DNA of 64,000 nt from Cardinalis cardinalis (lineage: Eukaryota > Chordata > Aves > Passeriformes > Cardinalidae), in contig JACDOX010000038.1 of assembly GCA_014549065.1 (NCBI GenBank), positions 1 to 64,000 on the forward strand. Direction: 5' to 3'. Positions 14,701 through 26,324 of the stretch are shown here, one piece after another. A program made the position numbers and the translations under genes. Position 1 is the first letter of the stretch. Every line of letters starts with the position of its first letter. The notes under the pieces are model-generated. The model made no database searches. It worked only from the letters and a program-made list of their open reading frames with translations, and was not told the origin of the DNA.

Positions 14701-17700
14701 AGAAGAAAAAAGGCTGAGGAAAGACATAATAAATATCCAGCACTAGAATCAATTAAATGTAGCCAAAGAAGGAAAAAGGTCAAGAAAAGACGGGCAAGAG
14801 AACAGCAGATCCTGGTGGCAGGTGAGATTTGGAGGGAGCGCTCACCCTTTAACCAGGAGACTTACATCCATAGCTCCTGTTAAAGGCCAGGTTTGGACAG
14901 GACTACATTCCCACAAACGGGGAATCTTGCACAGCCACATAGGAACTGTTCCCATGGATTTCATACGAACCATCCCAGAATTCCTTTTATCAACTCAGCC
15001 AGCAGCATTGGCAAAGGGGAGTAAAAAACGGTGTGTTTTTCACAGTGATCCCTTCCCCATCACCACTCACTGGAAAGTGGAATGGGCTTGGTGGCTCTCA
15101 GCAGCAGATCTTAAGCAGAGAAGGGAAGGGTTAGGCACCCATGTCATGTCTGATCATCCAGCCCTTTCCACAGGCAGCGAATAACCAGAGCACACAGCTC
15201 TTGAGAACAATCTTAGGAAAGCTTCTGCTTATGCATAATAACTTGTTCTTTTAACAACAGGGATAATACCTGCACTTCTTATGACAAGTTTGGCCCTTGG
15301 GACATTTAATGACAGAATTCCAGAAAACTGGATTACCTAGCTGGGAAGGCATGGGCGCTTCAGGGAACACCAGGTCTCATCTGGGTTACAAACAGCTTCA
15401 ATTAAGCTCTCAGCCCAGGGTGGTGACTGGAATGCTGCTGACATTCCCAGGAAAGAAAGAAATAAAAAAGGTGTTATGAGAAGGTGAGGAAAGCCTTTGA
15501 TGCTCAGTTTATTGGGAGGCATAATCTGCTATATGAGAGATTTAGGCAGCATTATCAAGTACTGGAGGACACTGTCAAGTCCTTCAGAAGAGTGGTGCAG
15601 AGCCGTTCAGGACACTTCCAGGGAATTTCTAAGAGGAATCATCATTGCAGACCTAAGAGACAGGGAGTACTGGGCTGCTCCTTCCAGCTTGAACACACAC
15701 TGACCTCGGCAAAAACCAAAAAGAGCTACAGGATGAGAAAAGAAGCAGGAAGATTTGGAGGGTTAGGTGTGCAGAGGAGGAAGAAGCCAATAGGTTTACC
15801 CAGCCCCGGGGGAGGGAAAAGGACCAGACACACATCCCAAAAAAAACCCCAACCCAACTCCAGGGACAAAGAAAGAAACAGCAGAAAACATTCTGAATAT
15901 CTCCCTGAATTCATGCCCTGTATTTTCATGCACAGAACAAGGCTTCAGGAGATCAAAAGAAAGCAGGGCCTCTGTTTGACAAGCAAGGACATAATTAAGA
16001 GGAGCTGTATTTGGTACCAAAACCCCCTGAGGTGCGCAGAAGCAGAGTAACCCCTCACACTACAGACACCTTAACACAGGACCTCAGATGTTACAGTGAA
16101 ACCCTACAGGCAATTGCAATTTGGAGTGCCAGGAGGTCCCAGAGACAAGCAAAAGCCCCTAGAGCCCTCAATCCCAAGACTGTCCTAGTCCTCCATAAAA
16201 ACTCTCAACAGAGGCAGGGTAAAGTAAACTTTTTTCCCAGACAAATGCTCGTTTGTGGTCAGCATTTCCATGCTCTGTACCACTTGCAGCTTGGCAGGGG
16301 ATATTTTGCCCACAAAGCTTTCCTTAGGAGGCAAAGGCTCTCATTTGAAAATTAGAGTGATGGAAGTGGCAGAAGGTGCACTTCTGATGTGGGGAAGGAG
16401 CTAGATGCCCAGGTGTGACTAATGCCACGTAATTTTTGGTGTCTAAGCACAGATAAAAGCTTAACATAGAAAATGGAGCTGGAATTGCTTGTAGTCAAAG
16501 GAGAGACAGCTACTTTTACATTGTGATTCTTTGATCTTTTTGAGATAGGTACATAAGGATGAGATAAATCATGCCCTTTCTCTCCCACAGATATAAGGGG
16601 AGCCTGGCACTGTGGTAGGCAGCTCTCATAAGAGAGAAACTTGCTCCCCACAGCTAGAGAGCTTTTAAAGGTTTTAGTTACCCACGTAAATACACAACTT
16701 ACCTGGCAATAAAACCAGCAAGGACACCAATGACACAAACCCAAAGCCCAAATACCTGGAAGATGCTGTGCTTGCTGCAGGTGCAGGACCACTACCACCA
16801 CAGGGAAAGACCATGGGGCTGCCTTGGCCTTCACTCAAGAGATCAAGACTTTTCTCCAAAGCCCAAGTGCCCTCCTCCTAAGGCCCAGCATGGCCCCAGC
16901 AAGAGGACAGCTGTGGAAAGCAGAGGGTCAACACCCACACACCCTGCAGACAAAGCCCCAGAGTCTCAGAACCACCACAACCTTCAGTGGAAGAGGCAAG
17001 AAACAAGCAGTTATCATTTCCTATACAAGACAAATGTTTATCTATCCCACCACTTAAGGCAGCCTCCACGCCAAGTAGGAGCTAATGCTCTGCTCTGCCC
17101 AGCCCCATTTTCTCATTTCTCTGTTTTTCTGGGTCTGCTAGCCGTGGCCCAGGAAGGTCATGGCTGCCTCTGTAGCTGCCCAAGAGCCTCAGCCTGAAGG
17201 GCAATTACAGTGAACACTTGCCTTTTCTCTGTTTGACTGGCAGCTGAGTGCAGGGTGGGCAAGTTGTGCCACAAACTGTGCCCAAGAAGTACTTCATAGA
17301 GAAGCTAAGAAGACTCTCCTAAAAGAAAAAAATCCTGTTCTGGAGGGCCCCAAAGAGGTCTTTGTTTAACAGGCACCACACACAAGTGAACAGTGACAAC
17401 TCAGAAGCCCCTGCCCTCCTCTACATAATGAATGAATTTTGCTGGTTTCCAGGGAGGAATATTTGTGTCTTGATGTTCAGAATGCAGTCCTGCTTGGGGA
17501 GAGGTACAGAGCAGCATTCTCCCCCAGGTGCTTCAGCACTGCTGTCTGAGGGAAGCCAGGCTGCTCCACCTCTGGCATCTCCTCAGACATGGCCAACAGG
17601 AACACAGCTAGCTCCAACTGCTGAAGGCCATTAGTTTTGTATGTGCATAATCACGTGAGCTGACCATGTGAAAATGAGCTTACAGAGCTGGAAAACAATA

Positions 17701-20446
17701 ATTCCCCTATTTGCATAACTTTATTCTGCATGTTCTATGCAGATGTAAGAGCCTGGACAGTGGCCACAAGCAAGAGAATCCAGTCAGAATCTGGAGAGCT
17801 CCAGAGGTCCATTGGGGAATATTGAAGGAATATTTTACAGCTAGGCAAGTGGTTGTGTTCAACCTTGTCTCTCAGGAAGAGAGATGCAAGCTAGGTTTCT
17901 TTGTATAAATGCATCCATGGGGATTCTCCACAAATGGCATGCATTGAACAATTCTGGCCTTCACTAGTTCTATCAATAAACTTCAGTTCCCCTTTTGTTC
18001 CCCAGGGCCTGAGAGTGCAGGACATAACAAAGTATCCCTTGTGCACAGGAGAGGCTCAGGATGAAGCACAGGGAGCAGTGGAGGAGCAGAGCTGGCAGAG
18101 GGTTGAGCCTATCTGTGCTCACAATCGCAAATGGATTTTGCTGGAACAGATTGTGGGATACCCAAGAGAGAGAAGTGGAACTGCTGTGCTCCCTGAAGAG
18201 CCTGTGCATGGAAAGATTGGACAAAGAGTTGAACAATGGACCTGAGTGTCAGGGGTGCTCATGGCTCCTCTGAAGCCAAGTGTTCCAGCACTGGAGACAT
18301 ACCAGCACCATGCTGCAAAAGCACAGCACTGAGGGCTGATCCACCCAGAAAAGCAGAGAAACCAGACCCTCGTTGGGACTGGCCATTTCAGAAGCCCTGC
18401 CAGTCCCTTTTCGAGAGGTTGTCCCCTCAACGCTAACAGGAACAGACACACTCCAAAACACCAAAAACCTGGATGCACACAGTGAAATGAGGAGCCTGTT
18501 ACGGGAGTGAGGAGCAAAGGGACAGAAGGACTCTGACAATGGCCAGACACAGAGGGCATTGCATGTGCCATAAGGGTCTGGCAACCCCGAATCTTCCACA
18601 CCTTCCCTCCCTCTTGCACAAACCTGACAATGATACAGCTTCCTTCCTCTGTTCCAGCCTCATCTCACACCTACCCCCATCCTGGGATCTCCTGTGCCTN
18701 ACACAGCTGATTACATGGTCTGAGACTTGTCATGGGAATCCACAAATCAAGAGAAAGGCTCCTAGGCTGTGCTGTGGCCAATGGACCCCCTGCCTCTTTC
18801 AAGTTCCAGTTATTGCCTTCACCAAGCCCAGGATGTGATTCTGACTGCTGGAGGAGTTGTTCCTCAGCTGGCTGGTGAAGAACTCTGCATGAGCTTAGCA
18901 CAACAAGCCTGCAACAAAACCCAGACCAGGCAAGCTGGAGGAGGAAGCAGTTTCTCTCTTAGCTGTAGACACCCCAAAATTGTGATGTACTATTGTTCTG
19001 GCCTCAAAAACATATGGCAAGAACTCCATCTGTGTGGGCCCTGGTTGGACCTTGACGTGCTCTGGTAAAAGTTTTACTCTGAAAGTATGGTTTTGTTTTA
19101 TTTTTCTGGTTTTTGGGAGGGCAGTGACACTGCAAAATGCGAGGAAATAGTGGAAAAACATGTTCAGCAAGAACAGTACAAGCACTGCATGAGTGTGTCC
19201 CAGGAGCACTAGGGGAGAAGAAAGCAAAATGTGGCACATCATCTATTCCATCAAGATCCAACACACTGTCCCTCCAGTGCCAGCACTGAACATAAAATCC
19301 ACTTTTCCTCCAAAAAGCAGCCTAATTGATGCACAGGAGTGNGAGCATATTACCATGGGGAAAGCGCTGTGGGTCTGTGTGTACAGGCAAGAAGGTGGTC
19401 CTGAGGAAATGGGGCAAGAGGTGGTGGGCAGTGGGCAGGGATCAGTGTCCCCAGCAGGGCACTGGAGGGGAGCAGGACTCAGGGGGNCTGGCACAGGGGT
19501 TGTGGAGAGAGGCATCTGCAAGACATTGCACAACTCACTGAGCACTCAAGTTTCTGAGTGCTCAACAGCCAAAGCACTTGATGGGAGCTGTTATTTAAAC
19601 AATCCAGTTGTTAATAAGTGGAACCTTTTAGTCCTAATTGATGAAGAACCACAAGCCTGCAAGCCTCCCAGAGCTCTTCAATTATAGATACTGCCCCAGA
19701 ACTGCTGGGAGTGCCTGAGCTGGTTCACGGGCTGCCACGGAGCTGCTCATGTCCGTCACTTCATACAGCTCTGACAGTGCCCTGGTTTGTCAGCGCTGCC
19801 ATCACTGGGCCTCCCTTTATACACTCTGCAGAGGCAGATTCACCTACAGCCAGTCAAAGGCTCTGAACTGTGAAGAATAAGGGCTTTCTGTGCAGCTGTT
19901 TGCAGCAATTCTGTCCTCTGTCCACTGCAGGCTTCCACCCCACCTCCCACCCATCAGCTCACTGGCTCTGGTGGGGCCTGTCTGACTAACACAGACTTTG
20001 TAGTCAAACTGCCATCAACTGTTTCCAGTTTTTTTCCTGTATCTCCCATAACTTAATTCACCTTTTCCCATCTGTGGAGTGCTGGACAAGCCCAGAGATC
20101 CTTTGTTTCCATACCCAAGCTGAGGCATGTCAGCATGGTCAGAGCCCAGGCACTTACTGCCTTTAACCAGGCTAAGGCATTTTTTCTCCCTTGATTTTTC
20201 TCTCTGCTGCAAGGTACCNTCACTGTAAACTACCTTCCTTTGTGTAGCCATGAATAAAAAGCATGCAGACAGGGACCACTGAGAGGTGTGAGTGAGCCCT
20301 TCCCACTTTGCAATATATTTGATGTGTCAGCACACAGTAAGGTATGGGAATTCATCTAAGAGGCACCAACATCTTCTGAAGGCTCTGAAATCCTCTGGTT
20401 CACTGTTTGGAAAACCTCTGGCTCTGCCAAATTAAACATCCAGAAT
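8711..20446. other. Intergenic DNA, no gene recognised
   Basis: Reading frames up to 188 codons occur (the longest at 15484-16050, plus strand) but none resembles a known protein, and they overlap open frames in other phases. No RNA gene or clear transposon was recognised apart from short homopolymers. Confidence 0.65.
11546..11564 (+). repeat. Poly-T tract interrupted by NN
   Basis: A T-run with two Ns at 11553-11554, a homopolymer of uncertain length. Confidence 0.85.
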
Positions 20447-20488
20447 GTTAAGATCCCTTCCAAACCAAAGCANTCTGTGATTCTGTGA
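20447..20488 (+). mobile_element. CR1 LINE 3'-tail remnant
   Basis: Only the last ~42 bases of a CR1 element are recognisable: GTTAAGATCCCTTCCAAACC, then AAAGCANTCTGTGATTCTGTGA. This matches the CR1 end 'aaggtcccttccaacccaaaccattctgtgattctgtga'. Sequence upstream (20350-20446) could be older CR1 but I cannot align it by eye. Confidence 0.65.
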
Positions 20489-23400
20489 AAATGGCTGAGA
20501 TAACTACCCTTTGGATACCAAAACAAGATTGCTAGCCTGGATACAGCTGCTGGACTCAAAGGCAGGAGGCTGGAAGCCAAGGTGAGGGGCAACACAGCAG
20601 CCAATTCCTTTTCTAAACAAATATTTAACATGCCCGAGTCCCATCCATGGATTTATCCAGTTGGGTACACTCCTGCCAAACAACAAGAGCCTCATNAATC
20701 AGTTTTCTAGCAGAAGCACAGTGTCAAGAAATTCTTCATGAAGCCCCAAATCCCTGCACATTCTCAGNGAGTCTACAATGCAAGCAAAGTCTCAAGGGTG
20801 GAAATCATCTCATGGTTTTAAATCCATGTCTTGGACCCTCTCTTTCTTCATAAGGAATTAAGTTTCCTGTCTTCTGGTACAGCTGTGTGCCTTTGCATTC
20901 AGACCTCTCATTTGTAACCCACGAAGATAAAAGAAGGATTAGAGGGAANAGGGAATTCTGAGGTGGTAAAACAGAGTCGGAGCTGCTTCCCCACAGGCAG
21001 CCTATTCATTCTGCTGCCAGTGTCTTGCAAGGACTTCAGCTGTCTGCTCCTGAAGCCACCTGGACANTAATGAGCATTGTGGGGAAGGAAATGCTACTTA
21101 TTCCTGCTTTGTCATGCATTTCTAGACTCAAAAGTAAGCCCCACTCTGGGTAGGAGCTGAAATGCCTCTTCCAGAGCAATCTCCATGTGTGTGAGCTGCC
21201 AGCCCAGCCCAAGGAAACACCTCCAAGGAAAAGGCAGTTAAAGGCACACTGGCAAGAGACATCCTACAAGCCACTGCAGACATCCTACAAGCCACTGGAT
21301 GGGGAGGGCTGAGCTCTGCAGGGCGCAGCTGCTGCCTGTGGGGAAGGCAGAGGGATCCTGTGTGCTGGTGGTCACCTCTGCTCCTGCTCCCCAGAGCTGA
21401 TGGGACAAGCTCACCTCTGAGACCTTCAAAGGGCACGTGGGCACACACATCACCCTTTCTCTGCTCGTGTCAGACCTTTTTCTCCACGGCCACAACTGGT
21501 TTACCTTCTCTAGTCTGTTCAGAACTCTTCAGTGAAGCTTTTATCTCTCCTGCAGACCTTTTCTTCCTGGGTTTGAGCACTCTTCCCTGACTTTCAAGCT
21601 TTTCTTTCTGTGAGAACTGTTCAGGATAACTGTTCTGGCATCACCAGTGGGGGTGTTAGTGGCTTCAACAGACTGAATCAATCACTAACAGTATTCAGGG
21701 CAGACTGTAAAAATACTTTTGCACATTTTCATGCCAGGGCCTTCCTATTGTTTCCATATGCAAGGGATATGCCATGACACGCTCTTATTGGCATAGTGGG
21801 AGANCATACTGAATGAAATCCACACACCTCCTCCCATCCTCTGAGGTTTACATCTTGGCTCTTGCTGCCCTGCGCTGTCTCANTTTCCCTCACATCTGTA
21901 GGCCAAGGGAATACCAGGCTGGAAAACACAGTGATGCATCTCTTTCTATAAACAGGTTTCTTCCAGTATAATGTCCATCAAGTTTGGCTTCTCCACATCT
22001 GCTTTGTCCTAACCAGAAATCAGCCTTTAGAGCAAGCAATTTTGAAAAATGAAAAAGGAAAACATAAAAACCCCACAACATGGAAGTCCCATGTAACATG
22101 TTTTGTTTTTAATGAGGAAGCCTTTGAGGCAGCTATGCCAGAAGACTGTGTGCTGAAGCTCTTTGCCCTTGGGCTGTCACCTTATCAAACCTCCGTGGAA
22201 AGCAGGAAAAATTGCATTGGGGCTCAGGAAGGAGACTGCACAGAAAACCTTGGGTGCTAGGCAGGAGGCTAGGGTCAAAGTTACAGACCTGCCTTACATG
22301 GTCCTTCCACAGCTTAGTCCCTAGAACATCTGCCTCATACTTACTGACTGCTGTGGGGTTATTCTCCAGCAGCAGCAGAGTGAAAGGGTGAAGTAAAGTC
22401 CAGCTCTCCAGATTGTGTGGACAAGGGAGGGCTGCAAACCCACTAGATCATACTTGTAAAAGCCAGAGCCTTTTGTTCAAAGAACTGTTGATGAGGACAG
22501 TGCAGGCCTGTGGTGGCAGCAGAGGGCTGGTGGCACCACAGTAGGGTGGCTAGGGAAGCCCCAGCACTNCGGTGTTTGGGTAAAGGCTCCAGAAATGTCT
22601 GACCACAATATACACTTTACTCTTCAGCCCCTAGGTTCATCCTGCCCTNGGTTTTCACTGTTCACCTTGCCAGCATTCCCCTTCCTGCCAAGAGACCATG
22701 CATTTTTTCTCCTTTTTAACACATGAGCTTTCTTTTTTTGTTGTTGTGTATGGGATGGGGGTTTGTCCCTTTTTTGCTTTCTTCACCACAACAGCAAAAA
22801 CTCCTTCCTGCAAGTAGCACNGACCTGCTCAGTCAGCAGGACCAGTCCTCCCTTGCAGGGATGGGGCAACCATGGTATGAAGAGAACCTGAGGTTTAAGT
22901 GGAGTTCATGTTCCTGCAATCAGTCCAGCCTTAATAAGAGCTTCTGCAGCCCCACACCACCTCCACCAGCACTGAACCTGTGCTGTCACATGCCAGCATA
23001 TACAATAATACAAGGAAGCAGGGCACCTAGGGACTTGGTCCTTTTGGGGCTGCATTTGTTCTCACACTGTTCCCCTTGCTTAGGGATCAGCTGCCCTGGT
23101 GCCCTGAGGCTCTGGCCCTTGCTCCACTGCTGCTGCTAGAGCTGAGCCCTGCACACAGCACAGCAGCCATGTCCCAGACTGTTCACTGCCACTGCAGCGT
23201 GCACAGCTGCAGACTGCTTGATGCTTTGTGGCTGTGAAATCTAGCAGCAGAGGAGATCTGTGTCTTGTTGCAGCTATAGCAGCCTTTTTGGCAAGCAGAT
23301 AATTAGAACCTGCACTCTGTGTCTCTGGGTCCTGCAGCCAGCTGAAGGTACAGCCCACAGACTGCCCTGAGGACCCACAGAAAGGGGAAACACACTCATC

Positions 23401-25937
23401 TCTGAGGNGGATGTGGGTGCACCTGGGTATTGGAGGGCTCTGAAGCTGGCAAGGTCACTTGTGGCCAGGAAAGAGCTGTGCTTTTGGGTGGTTTGAGCTC
23501 TGTGGGGGTGGTGGTCTGGCAGCAGCCATAGCAGCGTGTCAGCTGGGTGCAGAGCCAGGTCAGAGCCTGTGAGGCACACGGCAGTGAGGCAAAAAGAGAA
23601 AGAACTGAAGTGTGCACTCGGGGAATTGCAGATTCTTGTGAGGTATGGGCAGGGAAGAGAGAAGGTGTAGAGGCTGTGTGTGCAGGGGTGGGTCCAGCTC
23701 TCAGCACAGCCAGTCATTCACTGCGCTCCACAAGCCACACAGCAGAGCTTTCTGTTGACCTAGGAAGAGAGCGGTGAGGGATTCCCCATGGCCAGACAGC
23801 TTTTGGAGAAAAGAGAGGTAGATCACTGTCTTCCACCCCTGTCACTAACATTAATTTCCTGAGAAAAGTTAGACACAGAGATTTATAATGGTCCTGTGCC
23901 TTGAAAATTTGCAATTTTGTTTCGGGTGACTGAAGCTTGCTCAAGATGCTCAGCAGGTATGTCAGTGATATGAGACCTTGGACTGTAGCATAAAATAAAA
24001 TAAATCAGTGTTCAGCAAGGGATATGTGAAGCTGCCAAAAGATGAAACTGATCTCTGTTCTTGCAAATGGAGTTTACACATTTGTATTCCCAATTCCCAT
24101 CACACAACAGGGACCATTTCAACATGTGCAGACTGTGACACAAGAGGAGCTCTCATCATTGCAGTGCCACATGGAGAACAGGTCACATGAATTTCTCTTC
24201 CTGGAAAAGAGAACAGGTGGAGGAGATAGTGTAAACCTCTGGCAAGTTAAGGATCACTGTGTCTTCGTGCCGCTGTGCAGAGGACACCACATATTACAGC
24301 TTACTGCAACCCTCCAGCTCATGAAAGCCATTCTGCAGGGCTTGCATTGGATCCTTGCAGGGCTGGTCATGATAGCAAAGATGTCCCATTTTGAGTTTCA
24401 GTTTGTGTCACAGAGATGAAGTGTACAGCTACACAGACAGAGGTGAGAGCTGGCAGGCTGAGAGGCACTGGAGGCTGCAATACAGATCTTGCCTGAAAAT
24501 GCACAGGCACTGAAAANCCCTGCAAGCTAGATATCAATGCCAGGGTGTCCATGTCAGCAGGATTGCCATTCAGCAGTGAGTGCAAACAGCAAGGCAGAAG
24601 TTGTTAGAGGATTTTCTGCTCTGGATGAGAATGCCACGTAGGAAAAGTACCCTGTTTCTGCCATAAACTAGCTAGAAGACTACAACATTGATGATCCCAT
24701 TAGAGAATGCAGTAAGGAAATAAAACAGTATTATACAAATCTGAAGTATTTTAAAATTTTAAAAAGTAGGCTATCTGAAATGTAATTAATGCCCAAAAAT
24801 AGCATAAGGAGACCTCTTGACCTTGGAATCACCATGAGTACTTGAAATGGCAGCAAGGACTGTGCTGCTGATGGGCAGAATCAGATGACTGCTGGGCCTG
24901 AGCTGGCTTGCTTTTTAACATCAACTCTCAGCTGAGATGTGTCTGTAGCAGTGGCCACAACAGCACAGCACTTGGGAAAAAGAAATGTTTTAACACTCTA
25001 GCTGACAACTGCTTAAGGTTACTTACTGCCCACACTGAAGCACAAGCTAACACTGCAGGAACAAATACACAGCTAATTAAAAAAGCCATGGTAAATAGGG
25101 CAGGGACACAGCAGTGGCTGGGCTGCCTTGCACTGAAGCAGAGACACCCTCAGCACAGCAGAGCAGTGTCCAGGCACGATGGCTCTGTGCCGTGCATGCT
25201 AGAAAACCATTGGAGAGAAATGTTGTTCTCAGCAGAAAGAAATGTAAAATGCGTTAACTAAATGTCTCTGAAGGACAAAACCCTGCTGATGATTTAAATA
25301 GCTGTTTTGAAACCAGCCTTTACCACAAACTGGTTGGTGATTGACAGAAAGAACGGAACAAAGAAGCAAACGAAACATGACAGATCAAGCCAAGCATATC
25401 TACACCACAGCAAGCACTTCTTTTGATAAAAATAATTTTATGAAATGGCCTCCCAGGTGGTCCATGGAGCGAAACTAAGCTTAACATCTTTGCCTTTACC
25501 AAGACAAATTACAGAAGTAGAGCTTGTAGTAGGCAGCCTCACCTGCGTGTAGTTTACAGCATGAGTTGCCAGTGACGACATTACTGTTGACCTGGGATGG
25601 TACACACAGAAATAGAGCTCCCTTTGGCACTCACCAAAANGATTGTGGCTGCATTTTCTTAACATTCCTTCTCTCCCTTTTTTTTTCTCATCAACAGAAC
25701 TTTATACATTTTTCTCTGCTGCATGCCAAGATAAGACTGTTTAATGGAGCATAAACAAACAAATTATTAAGATTATTTAAAAAGAGCTGCTGTGAAAAAA
25801 GCAGTTAAAAATCCTGGAAAGACATTAGTAATAGGAAAGAAATCTGCTAAAATGCAGGACTTTAAATAATGGGTAAAGTAATACTTAACACAAGGTCTGT
25901 CTGCTTTGTTGCAGCTGAGCTGCTGCAACTGAACTCA
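20489..25937. other. Intergenic DNA, no gene recognised
   Basis: This holds the 21-bp duplication at 21257-21298 and isolated Ns. No coding exon, RNA gene or sizeable repeat was recognised on either strand. Confidence 0.65.
21257..21298 (+). repeat. 21-bp tandem duplication
   Basis: Two adjacent copies (21257-21277 and 21278-21298) of a unit beginning AGACATCCTACAAGCCACTG differ only at the last base. This indicates a recent slippage or duplication event in intergenic DNA. Confidence 0.93.
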
Positions 25938-26324
25938 TCTAAGGAAAGGCTGAGAATGCTGTGGCTGTTCACCCTGGAGAAGGCTCAGGGCCTGTCACTG
26001 TGCACACATGGCTGAAAAGGGAGTGCAAGGACACTGGAGCCTGGCTCTGCTCAGTGGTGAACACTGACCAGAGGCAATGGGCACAGACTAAAACACAGGC
26101 AGTTTCCTCTGAACATCAGGAGACGCTTCAAAGTGACAGCAACGAGCATTGGCACGGTTTCCCAGAGAGGCTGCAGCATCTCCATCCATGAAGGCACTCA
26201 AAAGCCATCTGGGTGTGGTCCAGAGCAATGCTCCAGGTGGTCCTTGGCCCTGCCTGATGAGTGAGGCCAGACAAAATGACCCCCAAGGCCCCTTCCTACC
26301 TCAGACATTCTGTGCTTCTGTGAA
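25938..26324 (+). mobile_element. CR1 LINE 3' fragment
   Basis: This is a diverged CR1 3' end on the plus strand. It opens with AAGGAAAGGCTGAGAATGCT, close to the CR1 'GGAAAGGCTGAGAGAG' block, followed by TGTTCACCCTGGAGAAGGCTC. The 3' portion has CATCTGGGTGTGGTCCAGAG, CCAGGTGGTCC, CCTGCCTGA, AAAATGACCCCCAAGGCCCC and the terminal tail ATTCTGTGCTTCTGTGAA. An internal part equivalent to the end of the RT ORF is shortened. No coding capacity remains. The start is approximate. Confidence 0.85.

Noticed and set aside
15484..16050. 188-codon plus-strand open frame, rich in Lys/Arg/Ser
   Set aside because: No recognisable domain, no supported splice sites, and the frame arises from A/G-rich sequence. 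Overlapping frames in other phases are also open. Not called as a gene.
24042..24419. 125-codon plus-strand frame considered as a retroviral or host exon
   Set aside because: No viral or host protein motif could be identified and no LTR-like ends flank it.
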